NCBI GenBank assembly: GCA_921293015.1
Contig: OV121088.1
Location: 23,349,645-23,413,644, forward strand
Reading direction: 5' to 3'
DNA length: 64,000 nt
From: Phorcus lineatus
Taxonomy: Eukaryota; Mollusca; Gastropoda; Trochida; Trochidae
This document shows positions 1 through 12,500 of the stretch, piece by piece. Numbering within the stretch: the stretch's first letter is position 1; each line of letters opens with the position of its first letter. The position numbers and the translations under genes are program-made. The notes beneath the pieces are model-generated. The model searched no databases. It was not told where the DNA came from and saw nothing but the letters and a program-made list of their open reading frames with translations.

Positions 1-2057
1 TTGTGCTACACATTGCTACTGACTCTCGTAACGGGGTATGCGAGGAAACCTTATTCGACAATAATTTTGGAACGCTTAAGACTTGTCATTTTATGAAAAT
101 GAAATGATAAGAAGTTCTGAAGAGACGCAATGTTTCCGTCCATAATTCTGTAGTTCCGTGCTTTCGAAATGCTTTAGTTTCCTTGCCATATCTCACGGAC
201 TATTCAATATGAAGTTGGTATGTGGTAAGACCTAGTGGTGGATTGGTGCCTTTTTCTACGTTGGTTATTCTGTTTTATGTTTTTTTTCTGGTTTCCATGA
301 AAACAATTATAGCGGGGTGCATAAGTGGCAAATATGGGCAAGATGATAGTTTGGTTTAACACATGCACATATTTTGAGTTATTTTCAGATTTTGCTTTTG
401 AGTTAGTATATTACGTTAAAAATATTTTACTTTTATTTATAGTCTTAGCTAATATTTGTTCAAAGAATAAGTGTATTTGTCTTACGTCAATTTCAAGAGT
501 TTGACAATTTCATCATCACAAGGGGTTAAATAGAATTGACACCACGCTGAATGATGCAAAACACAGTTTGTAACGACTACTATTCTTTCAGAACGCCATC
601 CTTTGTGGTCTCTCGCCAGTGCAGTAAGGGCATCATAAAATGGAAGAACTCTACAGAACACATGGACATGGTGTTTGAACCAGAAGGGCTGAACAGCTTC
701 ACAGTGTGTGTCGCCTGGTACAAGGGGGCGGTCTGTGATAAACTACTCGCCCAGTCGCTTGGCACAGAAGGCCTGGATATTGCACCTGATGAGCCCATGG
801 ATGGTAATTATGAGAAACACTTAAGTTGCTATATACCCTAAAGGATAAGAGTTGTGCAATGAAAAATCTACAAATGATTTGCTGAGTTAAGGGACCACAA
901 GGTCTCGTGTGTCCGAGGAGATTTAAGTAAGGACCTATATACATGAAAATTAAATATGTAATGCATAAAGCTAATATTTTCAAGAACCCCGATCTGCTTG
1001 TTAAAATCTTTTGTTTTGGGGTAAATTTTTCAGTGATTCTTTAATAGTTAATTACCAATTGCTGCTCTGCATGTATATACCAATGCAATATGTAATATTT
1101 CAGTGTACAGCTTCTTATATGAAACTAAACTTTGTTTCATGACTTTCAAGCACATTTTACATAGTATTTTCACTAAGTTCAACTTATTCAATTATTCTGC
1201 GGAAAAATTAGATTTTTTTGGATAGATGAAGAGAAAACATTCACACACCTGAAGATGTTGCGCATTGTCCTTCAGGAACGTTTATGGCAGTGACATCTGC
1301 AACACCAGGGTCCGATATGCAAGAACTCAAACTTCATATTTGTTTTCGGAACAATCTAGTTTTAAACTAGATGTAATGATCCGTAATAACATCTAGAGAA
1401 TTTCTGACATCTTGTTTCAACTAGATTGCTTTTGGGAAATGCCAAAATTGTCTGTTTCTTTGGTATGTACAATGTAGTGTAGGGACGATCCCTTTGCAAA
1501 TTGATTTAAAAGTTTTCGATATAAAGTAATCTCATAAATGATTGATTAGAAATTGAAAATTGTACATAGGAACTGTTAATTTAAATAAACCTTTTTTAAG
1601 CAGCTGTAGTGGCAATATAATGACATGATATTTTATTTGGGAAAATGCAATGTTGTAAAAGCCCTCCGTTTAAAACTATCAATTGTTGTCGATGAGACAT
1701 TCGGGAATAAATATATAAGCCGTGTGAAATGTTTAGAATTCACATCGGCACATATCCTGGGACATATAAAAGAAGTATGAAATTTCCCGAGTGTTTTTTT
1801 ACATGGTCATCGTTCTGTAAATCCAGTTACAAAAGTGTTTCGGCTAGAAAAAAGGTTCTTTCAAGAGTCTGGGAAGTACAGAAAGGTAAGGTTGTCCTTT
1901 CTAATGTTGCCTATATACATGAACAATTAAATTTGTAATATTTTCAGGAACCCCGATCTGCTTGGAATCCGTAGGAGGACAAGTTAAAATCTCTTGCGTA
2001 TACAGTGAAGAACCGACAGCCTTACTGTACACGTACAGCGTAGCACAGGCCAAATAA
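1..2057 (+). CDS. 3' part of a small secreted protein gene, meteorin-like (tentative)
   Basis: Three exons join in frame: 1-35 (5' partial), 592-803 and 1948-2057, ending in TAA at 2055-2057. Phases agree (2 then 1), and both introns have GT donors and AG acceptors. The first segment is hydrophobic (Leu/Thr-rich, ending in VTG) and looks like the end of a signal peptide. The remaining roughly 107 residues have five cysteines, in the contexts RQC, TVC, AVC, PIC and ISC. The pattern of Cys-x-x-Gly-x-x-x-Trp, then a FEP...FTVCV strand, then a GG-x-V strand and a closing YTYSV strand resembles the CUB-like N-terminal half of meteorin and meteorin-like proteins. That match is from memory of the family and is tentative. 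Meteorin's C-terminal half is absent, so the product would be short. The gene is convergent with HTT. Confidence 0.5.
960..1012 (+). pseudogene. Decayed duplicate of the last exon of the meteorin-like gene
   Basis: The stretch around 973-1005 repeats the acceptor and start of the real last exon at 1940-1990: the same TAATATTTTCA lead-in, the same AACCCCGATCTGCTTG, then TTAAAATC. In this copy the acceptor CAGG has become CAAG, and about 18 bases (the codons for ESVGGQ and neighbours) are deleted. Similar lead-in sequence (CTATATACATGAA...) precedes both copies. It therefore looks like a tandem exon duplication in which the upstream copy lost its splice site. Confidence 0.6.
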
Positions 2058-2058
2058 A
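2053..2058 (+). promoter_or_regulatory. Poly(A) signal overlapping the stop codon
   Basis: AATAAA overlaps the TAA stop of the meteorin-like gene. If used, it would give a very short 3' UTR. Usage is inferred from sequence only. Confidence 0.45.
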
Positions 2059-2651
2059 GATGGTGTGCAAAATGCATGTTCTTTTCACTCGTTATTCATT
2101 TTTAGCATAATACAAGTATCTGATTTCGAGTTTTAACAGGTTCTTCACGAAGGGATCGAGGCAATGTAAATGAATGAAATCGACAGTGCTCTATTTAAGT
2201 AACCTTGCCAAAAAGATTATCGAAGCCCTCATTCTGCTTATATAGTCGTAAGCCAATGTTTAGAAACCTTTGGTAATGTCACTTTTGTTCAGTAACACAG
2301 AATTCCCCGGGGATGTTCGCCAGCGCTCGCGGACGCTGGGAACAATGTGTAACTGAACGCAAGGCATTTCGAGCAAGTTATTCAACAGTTAATGGAATGT
2401 CCAAAACGTGTATAGTTAACCTAAAGGCGGCGAACGGATACATATCTGACAACTTGGAGACCGTGATGGGGTTTGGAATGATAATCTACTTCTTACTACA
2501 CTTATTTGACCGATAACGCGAATAGGGGGCTAGGACGGAATAAGGGCGGCTTATGTTTTGTTTTGTTTTTATAAATTAACTTAATGACAAATCAAACCTA
2601 ATTATAATTAAAATATATAATGCCCAAAAATTGTAATTTTTTGTCATCTCA

Positions 2652-2735
2652 GCTGCTGTGGTCCAGCGGTATTATCATAGGAGTGCAGGGTCAACTTGTT
2701 TGAGGTACACAGGTTCGAGAGAGCATGTTGTCACA
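2652..2735 (+). repeat. Possible tRNA-derived SINE head remnant
   Basis: TGGTCCAGCGG (A-box-like) is followed about 45 bases later by ACAGGTTCGAG (B-box-like). No acceptor-stem pairing is seen, so this is not a functional tRNA gene. Confidence 0.3.
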
Positions 2736-5700
2736 ACATTTGAAGATTTATATTCATAAAAAGTTATTTTTCAAAGTGATGGTGAGGAAACACTTGAACG
2801 GAAAACAAATGATCTTATTTGAGTGGAAATTGGTGAATGATAATAAGATAATTGCTAGGAATGCCATTGAATAAGGTTTGAGGGGGAAATACTACAGAAC
2901 AATAAACACATGTTTAATGGTTGAGGAAAGGATTAATTTACAACTCGAGAATAAGAACACAAGCCATGCTGATGGACAATGATTTATTTCTTGTGGATGT
3001 ATGTATATATTATGGAGATGGACATTACACTCACACTATTTACAAACATGAGATCGCAGGTGTGCAAAGGAGACTGGAGAAAGGTGCAAAAACTGCACAT
3101 CAAAGTTAACTAGCTATAGCTTATTTTATGGCTAAAAATAGAGCTATTGGCTCTGAAGTTCATCGGGCTATCATTAATTTACTCTACACAACATTTTAGC
3201 TTTTAAGGCATTTTGCTTCTGTAGCAGAAGATGAAAACATGTTTTTAAGATGTGGTCCTTGTGGCAATAAGGGGTCACAAAGTCTATAAATTATGTTCCC
3301 CCCCATCACCAAAGGAATCTGTACAAAAGGTTTCAGCTTTCCAGACATTTTGATTTAGAAGATCGAAATAGCATTTAAGGTTGTGGCCGTTATTAGGGGT
3401 CAGACTCACTAAATCTTTAAATCAAAATCCTCGGTCAAGATTTCAGGTTTCCTCATTCAATGGTTCTTGAAAAGAGATAAAATATTTTAACTTTTAACAG
3501 CCGGATATCATGCCATAAGCCCATTAGGCCTTTCAAGCCAGATGGGTTAAAATACTGATTTATATAAGAATGTTACTGTAAATAGGAAATCTATATATCA
3601 CATTGACAATTACTTTAAGCTAAAATGAAACATTGTTTAATTTGGACTGAATAATACATTAAAATCAAAAATATATTTCACTGAACATATGTATCATGTG
3701 TAAAGTAATGCTTGACCATGATTGAACAATAAAAACTATCATATAAGGTATCATAAGTACCTTTTATAATGCAATTTAGCGAAAAACACTTATGCTGCAT
3801 CTAATCAAATAAAATGAATCTAATGAGATGATATTTTTAAAATGACCTGAACAAAACTTGGAATGTAGATTACATCGTATTCATCATAATTGTGGTTTGC
3901 ATGTTAATGTTTTAATATTTCTTCAACACAAATGCTACCTAAATTTTGGCACTATATGAAAAAGATTAAACTAAGCTACCGTATTCTCTACTTCCTATAA
4001 AAATACAGATCTGAACTAAGTGAGTTTCAATATATTGGAGATAACAATTTTATTTTTGAGAAATTCTTCCGTTTTGAATTTACCTCCTTGTAAATCCATG
4101 TAAGTTGATGTCCTGCCTATTAAAATATTTCTGAAACATCTTCAGGTTTGAAGGTATCCAATAAAAACCTGCCTTCAATATTTCATAGGTTAAAAATCAT
4201 TGACTGCTTCAAGGACTCGACTTCAATATTCCCTGTCTGTCAAGATCTTTTCTGGAAACTCGACAATCGCTTTTGTTAACTGCCAGGTTGAAAAGCCTGT
4301 CAGACTTTGGAGTTAATTCTTTTTTATCAGTGGACAAAGACTAATTATTCTTAACTCATTATTCCTGAATCCAGAATGTTATTGACTATAACACTACCTA
4401 GCTGTACTGTTTGCCATATAGAGCCTCTGGCATTTGACTCTCTACTCTTTATGATTCCAAGGTGTTGCAGGGTTCTTTAGTTTTAATTGGAATGGGTTTC
4501 TTTGAAAGCATTATTCAGTAAATGTATTTTAACCATTTATCTTATTAATGATAAATTTGTTTCTTTTTAAGAATCCAAGAAAACCAATTTTCAACATAAA
4601 AAAATCACCAAAGGAAAATTTAGTGTAAATTAAGTTAATGAGTTGTAATTCATCAAATACCAAATAGTACTTATTTCATAAACTAATGGGTAAAATGTTT
4701 TGTAAAAACCTGTGAACAAATAGTATTTTGGGAGTTGCTAGCATATACTCAGTGGAATGATCAACAAACAGATTACACAACTACAAGAAGCCTACACGCT
4801 AATCATCAAGGGAAGATAACTCTCACACTGAAACTCGTCACAAAACACTCTCATAAAATATGCAACAATCTCTTCACTTAGGCCAGTGTATATACAGTGG
4901 TATTGCACATGAATGACAACGTCTCACAAGTCTCAAGATCACAGATGTTGAGCACAGTTCATTGTAAGGAATGCGTGAGATCCCAGGGACCAATCATTTA
5001 CCAACCTGTACAGAACCTCTAAACTATTCAAGATATACACAGAATTAATGATAGTGTGATGACTCAACACAATACACAGCTGCACATGATTAAACAATAA
5101 CCTGTAATGATTAAATGATCACCTGAAATATACTACATCAGTGAAATGATTTACAAAAGTGGCCCCTATATTCCCTGCTTAATTCAGCTTAAACCGAGAC
5201 TAACTCTGGAATACAAATATCGGTGCTCAAGCAAAACAATGAAGTGATAAAAGTTTCAAACTTATTTAAAATGTATCTTACTACATGCTCATAGGTTATA
5301 TATGAATTCATAGCATTGTTGCAATCAAATAACATTAGCGTGATATAGTGTCGAACATCTAAATTTATACACAAAGTCTGTCATACCAGCAGATGCATTT
5401 GACACTTTGACACACAAAAGGCAATTTTAATTATACTGTACTATACTGTCTTATTTGTTATCTAAAACATGCAAAGTAAGCTAGATCTGTTATCAAAACT
5501 TTCACACTCTCCAACACTTGTGTAAGACTTGTTATCATACCACTAGTTATCATATTGTGGCCTAGAACTAGCTGTTATCATCCGATTTAAGACAAGATCT
5601 TTTCTAGCATCACACCTTCACAGCACATACATTGTAGATAAAAATCTCATTTCTCATTCTACACTTGAGTAGTTACTACATAAAGAATAAAAAACTTTTA

Positions 5701-5825
5701 TCATACCAATGCCGCTCTTTCACTGAAATTACATTATACTCTCAAATCTGATTCATTCCATTTGCAACAGACAGTAATCTGTTATCATACAGTAATCTCT
5801 TTTCATACAGTATTTACCAAACAAT

Positions 5826-5905
5826 AAATCTGTTATCAAGCAGACACATATATCATTAGCTAAATCTGTTATCAAGCAGACACATATATCATTAGCTAAA
5901 TCTGT
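5826..5905. repeat. Short tandem repeat, 36-bp unit
   Basis: Two full copies and a partial third copy of a 36-bp unit starting AAATCTGTTATCAAGCAGAC. The surrounding 5.45-5.95 kb contains many looser CTGTTATCA motifs, so this may be the fresh part of an older array. Confidence 0.8.
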
Positions 5906-7682
5906 TATCATGTCGTTCTTAACCTCATGCAACAACACATCCAGGACTAAGTCTTTTACACTTAAATCATTATTAACTCTCATCATACAACATTATAAGC
6001 TGAAGTTGATGTCATGCCATTTGCATTATTGTGTTATTGTTTTACCACTGTCACACTACTCCATTGCTTACATTCAACACAAAATGTTTTCATACCAGAT
6101 GCATTGTACTTGTACATAAGCAATACACTTCAATAATAAACAGTCTTAAAATTGAAAACAACTGAACAGCATAATGCCGTAATCATGATGCCATTATTGA
6201 CACTTAAAATCTGAATGCACAATAAAACACTCTTCTTTTTCAAAATTTTAGATATCTATATATACATATAGATACTTTTAAGAAACAAGGTTCAATTTAA
6301 AAGAAATCTGTGAGATAAAATATAATGAGACTACCCTATATACCCAACTTTTGGAATCTAATTCACTCCCTGATTAGAATTAACAATTGATTTGAAGAGT
6401 AAACTTCCCTTTTGAAGATTCTTTAACACAATAGTCTGAGAACACCTGCCTATACAGGCTGTCGTTAGACCATGTTGTGATGAAACCATGGAGCGAGTTT
6501 GTATCCTTTGTAGCAGAAATAGTTTGAAACATTTATTCCTAAGTGAGTGAGTCAGTTACTGTTGTGCACCTCTTGGACCATATTTCAGCCTTTAGACGCA
6601 TTTGATTCCATAGAACAAGGTCAAAACTAAATGCTCCAGACTATGCCATGTACTCGGGTATTTGAGCCATGGTTTGGTAAAACTCTAAATCAATCCTGTT
6701 CGTAAAGTAATTCATGTTATAATCACAACTCATGTTTTATGTTGTATATTCAATGACAAAATTAATATTGTACAAACTCTGAAACAGATGTTATATTCTA
6801 ACATGACACGAAAACTAGAATGAAAATACCGCTTTCTGATTGGTTACCACAATCAATTTTGGAGTGATTATTTCCCTTATAATCACCTCTAAATATTTAC
6901 GACCGATTCACATTCATACGCGCACGTTTACAAACTCCATTCGCTGAACTTAATGTTTTCGTCGCCTTACAGACAACAGCAAAATTAATTTTAAATCAAT
7001 TTTATACAGACATTGAGAATACTGTATTTTTTTTATGTAATTTAGAAGATAAATCCATCCTGTGGTATATTTTTAGTCGAAGTAGTTTACTTTTTTTATC
7101 ACTAAATTTATTTTCAAACCGAGCTCGCTTCTTACCGTAACGCGCGGTAATATAGCGATTCGTCAAGTGAACAGAGAACAGTACGTTATTCTTCAACCTT
7201 CCTTCCCTTTCCCCCCCTCTCATTCATAAGTGACCACATTTCCAGACAGTGTATTCAACCATGACAAACTATAAAGCTTTCTTGATCGTTTATTCAATCA
7301 CATCTTGCGTGAGAAGTTAGCGCTAGCAGTAAACAACTACTTTAAGAGTAACGTCCCTTGATTTGGTCAGTCCTTGTCGGTATTGTAGGGGTGATAGGTG
7401 TCCTATGTATTTACGTGAAAAACGTAACTCTGACGGGATAAAAAAAATCTGTCTTTTCTTGATTTTATCCTCAATGAAATAAATACTTAAGGGTTATATT
7501 TAAAACCTGTTGGTTTATGTTTTGATATTTTTTTTAATTATTGAAGAGTGTTCTTTGAAAATGAACTGTACCGTAGTTTCGAAAGCAAGTGGAACCGGTC
7601 TGTACTGGTTCGACCTAATCACATTGTTGTTGCGCAAGGCAAATTAGTTCCTCATTATATTTCTAATTAGTCATGTTAGAAT

Positions 7683-7844
7683 GGAGATAAATCCCTTCTG
7701 TTTTTTATTTTGGGGTTGTATGTCGTGCATTTTTCACCCCTAAATAAACATTTCAAACCTCGCAAGCTCGGTTTGAAATTAAATTTAGGGGTGAAAAATG
7801 CACGACATACAACCCCAAAATAAAAAACAGAAGGGATTTATCTC
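7683..7844. repeat. Long near-perfect foldback hairpin
   Basis: The left arm (7683-7745) and right arm (7782-7844) are reverse complements over about 63 bases with no mismatch seen. The inner parts stay largely complementary down to a loop of about 10 bases around CTCGCAAGCTC. The arms begin GGAGATAAATCCC and end GGGATTTATCTCC. No coding potential. It could be a foldback MITE or a young inverted duplication; any transcript across it would form long double-stranded RNA. Confidence 0.85.
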
Positions 7845-9502
7845 CTAATTTGACAAGGGAAAATGGTTTCCTGATGGAAAAAGGAAACTACTCAAGTCCA
7901 CTTAAAACTATTTTAGTAGGCTACATCAAGCACAATTTTATCTTGTAACAAATTTTGACAATCACCTAACTATGGGACCTTCGAATCAAACAGATGGGAT
8001 TAATATACACATATATTATGTCATATAATGAAAATGTTACATAATAGAACAACAACATCTGCAAAAACTAATGTATAATGCTTGCCATGACTTTCTCCAG
8101 CAAACCTCGGTTGTAAGTGTATCCAGACTGAGGCGAGCATCGTAGTCCACATGTGATGTAGATTATCCATATAAATAGATAGATATATCCATGTAATCCA
8201 GGACAAAGCGTTCCAGTTAACATGAATTATTCCGACCCTCTTACAATTGCCAAGTTTTCCTGAATGTTGTCCAGACACAAGTCTTATCATAGCTTGACTA
8301 TAGTTCAACAATGAACTGCTCAATGGGCCGGCAAGCTTGTGATTTCCCTTGACAAGTTACTGACATAAGATTTGACTAAGCATGTCCATTTTTGACATCT
8401 TTGTAACAATTTCTCAAATCCTCAGGAAAATGTCAAACACAGTTCATCTTGATCTGCAAAGGGACAAAATCTTGGAATGTTAAACAAAGTTGGCCTGCTT
8501 CATATCCTGGTCTGAAACTTGTATTTTCCAACCAGCAAGAACATAAAAATAATTTCCTTGCGACATTCATTTCTGTATTTCTGTTGGTAAACTTCTATAA
8601 ATCTACATCTTTCTAAAAAAAATTCCCCACTCATCGTCAACTTCTGTGCCATTTTTTTAACAAAAAACAGTGTTGTATACATCCTTAGACCAAGTGATTG
8701 GAGGCCTGCAGACCTGTACACATGTCACTGGAGCACAACCATTTCTCATATTGTACAGATGACATCATAGTAGTAAGAACATCCTTCCCAATCAGCCTCT
8801 TCACCATGCCTGTGTAACACAACTCTATGTCACTACAATATGAACGTTGTCTGAAGTCTTCACAGCATAATCTTGTTATTTAGACACAATGTTAACCATG
8901 CCTTATGTATAGATATTTTCAGGAAAAGCATATTAATGTTCCTCAGACTGAGAATTATAGCCATTCCAATGAAAAATTACAATTGAGGTTTCACTAAAGG
9001 CTTCCTAGCCTTATAAGAACAGTTTTTATAAGTGTTCCTAAAACTCGTGGGGATATACAACATCTTGAACATTGACAAGTCTCAAGCATACTAAACATTT
9101 TCCATTTCCTGGTAATTGGAAACTACCATTTCAATTTCCTGTCCGGGCTCAACCATTTAATATATACCGTTACTGAAACAGCTGGTCATACATCTGTGAT
9201 TGTCAAGTAAAATATTTTATGGCTAAAAATGTTCAACTATCTTCATAAAAATTCCTTCAGTAATACTTTATACAAGATCTTGGAATGTTGACATATAGGC
9301 ATTTCTTCAACCTTTAATCTAAAATATGCAACAAAGGGTGTCATGTGTCGTGTGAGTATCTAGATAAGCGAACTGGTTGCTGCTCACTGAACTTTATCAA
9401 CGTATTCTGGTCCCCTTCTCAGACAATCAAGTCATCAGTGTCACCACTCTGTAGTTTTACGACAGGTTGACAATATCCAGGAAAGACAACACAGAGCAAG
9501 CA

Positions 9503-12500
9503 CTACGTAAGACAGTTGACGAGGTCCTTGTATGGCGAGTCTGGTTGAGCGACCGCCTGGAACGTGGACACGAACACGTGCAGGTCTTCCACCAACTGCG
9601 TCTTGAAGTCAAGAGCCGCCAGACAGAATAACTTTCGGTCAATTGTCTCCATCTTCCCCATTCGACCAATCACGTGTGGGAATCAAAGGGCGTCAAGGAA
9701 AATGCTGTTAAATGGATAATTTGTAAGTGAAACTTAAAATTTGTAAACATATGAATATAGAAGATACTTAACAACCTTCCATGTCATACCATCTTTATCA
9801 ACTTCCACGTCATACCATTTTTATCTAACAAGTTCATGATATGATATTTAATACGAGATAGAAAGTGTGATAAACTATCATAAAATATATAACAGAGTTG
9901 AGTATTCTGATCATAAGTCATCACATTTAAGAATCCAAAATAGTTTCATATTCATCTGATCTTAAATTGAGAGAAACACTGTGTAATTCAATCACAATAT
10001 TGCAATCTCCAAAGAAGGATACAGAGCTTTGAGCCACTGGTTGGTGGAGGCACTTATGAAGAAGCAGGTGAGGCTCCACACAGCCATGGCGAGGGGCGAG
10101 CGCTGCGTGAAGTTGGAGAGGGACAGCATCACCCAGTCCCGGACCAGCGTCTGCTGGTTCTGTTGGTGGAGGTTGTTGAACACCTGCAACAAGAGAGGGA
10201 GAGAGGTCATTCAGAAATATTCTGAGGCTTTGTATCAAGAAGCAACAGCCGACTTATATTGATTGAAGTTGTATAGAGATGGTTAAAGATATTCTCCCTA
10301 GTTATGATGGGGGTTGTTGAAAAGAGTTAAAAAGATTCTGTGGCTTAATTTTGACAAGGAAAGTTTCACCCAACAAAAACCACAACAATAATTTTGTTAA
10401 AAACCCAAAGGGGAAGGAGATGCTAGTTCGGAGATGTACAGTAGTTACATATTTTTCAGAGTGAAATTAACTGTAGTGTGAAAGGGTTTGTGTCGTTTAC
10501 ACTCGACCTAGATTAATCTTGATATCACTGCTAAGAACATCTAGATGAAGATAGCTGAACATGACCTTATGTCCAATTCAGTCAGATAATCTACGGTTAT
10601 ACTACAGTAATACAGGATAACTTGAGAAACCCACCTGAAAGACAACCTTAGCAATGAGCTGAGGGTAGGGCTGCTGGTTGGAGAGAAACTCGCCAATCAC
10701 TTTGTTCATGATGTCCTGGGGTGGGAAGAAGTCTGCAAGGAATGCTGGGAGAAGGCGAGTGATCACTCGTGCCTCGTACGGGTAACCCTTTTTTATCCTA
10801 GAGGGTGGGAAATAAATCTTATAATCTTGCAAGACTTACTGGATCGTATGGATCAGCTGTTTATAGATAAAGACATATTCATTTTAATGAACAATTTGAA
10901 CAATGGTTTTGTTAGTTAAATTCTTTTGTAAAAAAGAAGATTTTCAAGTAGGAAACAGAAAAATAGATGACACAACTGGTGCTTTCAAGATACCACTGAG
11001 TCATCACTAAATAACAAGGATATTTCGTAAACATTAGTTGTGTCAATCATCTATTTGTTTTAGATACAAAATTTCAATGGATTCAACAACTGGCAGAAAT
11101 TTCACTGAAGTTTCCATATCTTCATGAAAAATGTTTTAGTTCTGCATTTGGATTTCCAGACACCAAACAAAAGGTCTTTGTGAAAAGATGGATTATCAAA
11201 TTACTGATATAGCAACTGTTTTGAAAGACAGAAGTAACTAATGTGAAAAGATCAAAGAAATGACAGACAATTGGGTAGCAGTTTGACTGACCTGTCAAAG
11301 AGGACCGTGACCCGCTCCATGGCAAGGATAAGAGACTCTGGGTCCTGGTACACGAACGTGAACCCGTTGTCCGAGAACACAGGCTCCATCTCGTCCCGTG
11401 GGCGAGGACTGTATTGGTCAAACTGTTTACCTGGGATAAATAGAAAACACAATGTATGGTAAATGTATAATAAATTTGTACTCACGCCAAGGTTTTAAAA
11501 GCTTTGTACTAGTATAGTGATAAGTCCTATATTGCTTATCACGGCTCAAAGAGAATAATGGTAATCTAGGTAAGAGTGTGAAAAGAACATGATGATGTCA
11601 TTCTTTTTCAATTTGTAAATCAAAGATTTGAGCCAAGGATATCTGGTTTTCAGAGGAGAAGGAAACAGTGATGAATTGTATATGCATATACAAAATTCAC
11701 ACAATGCAAAAAACCTAGTCAGGGGATATAACACAGCAATTTGTAAAACAATGGGATACCACTGAAAATAACAATTTCTTTTTCACTCTGTAGTTCCACA
11801 ATCTGGAAAAAAAATGAAAGTTTAAATTTTTCTGTTTTCTCTATTCTATAGCCTAGTTTCCAAAACAATTGGTGCAGACTAATCTAGAATTTAAGCTCCA
11901 GAAATAGGACTCACCTGAGTACATACAGGTAAACATGAGGCCCAGTGCAGCGAGAGCCCTCTGAGGACTAGGAAGGCACAGTCTGAAACACACAACACAT
12001 CATACACAGTTGTTGTTTCAAACACTGGAACACACAACACATCATACGCAGTTGTTGTTTCAAACACTGAAACACACAACACATCATACGCAGTTGTTGT
12101 TTCAAACACTGGAACACACAACACATCATACGCAGTTGTTGTTTCAAACACTGAAACACACAACACATCATACGCAGTTGTTGTTTCAAACACTGAAACA
12201 CACAACACATCATACGCAGTTGTTGTTTCAAACACTGGAACACACAACACATCATACGCAGTTGTTGTTTCAAACACTGAAACACACAACACATTATACA
12301 CAGTTGTTGTTTCAAACCACTCCACTTTGTTTTTGCAACTGATGTGATAAAAGTCCTGGATGATGTGACAAGAAGATCCTCTTCTTATGTATGCGCTTTT
12401 GAAGAAAGATAACATTCGGCATTGTCATCCATGTGTTTGAAGCATCAGCAGATAGGAGGTAGGTAAGCATTTACAGCATTTCCTCATTATCAAACTGCCC

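Larger units (their letters stand above)
2058..9502. other. Tail-to-tail interval between the meteorin-like gene and HTT
   Basis: AT-rich sequence without a recognisable gene. It should contain the HTT 3' UTR just below 9503; AATAAA is not evident there on the minus strand, and ATTAAA variants occur near 9156 and 9308. It also holds a tRNA-like SINE remnant near 2652-2735, a short 36-bp tandem repeat at 5826-5905 and a large foldback at 7683-7844. Short open frames such as 2313-2516 (+), 7002-7223 (-) and 8021-8323 (-) show no family resemblance and no splice context. Confidence 0.6.

Noticed and set aside
2313-2516. 67-codon frame downstream of the meteorin-like gene
   Set aside because: No family resemblance, no conserved features, follows a complete last exon.
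2652-2735. Possible tRNA gene
   Set aside because: A- and B-box-like words are present but the acceptor stem does not pair; a SINE remnant is more likely.
8021-8323. 100-codon minus-strand frame beyond the HTT stop
   Set aside because: No recognisable family, no splice context and ordinary AT-rich composition; may simply be HTT 3' UTR.
9704-9707. CAG as the acceptor of the last HTT exon
   Set aside because: It would place an in-frame TGA eight codons into the exon, before the conserved PHVIGRMGK block; homology puts the junction at 9680.
11983-12318. Tandem array considered as a CRISPR locus
   Set aside because: No spacers between units, eukaryotic context, and units include a splice site.
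11891-12415. Long open frames on both strands across the 42-bp repeats (up to 174 codons)
   Set aside because: The unit length is a multiple of three, so any stop-free frame stays open. The HTT frame is closed in every unit and no other gene structure is present.
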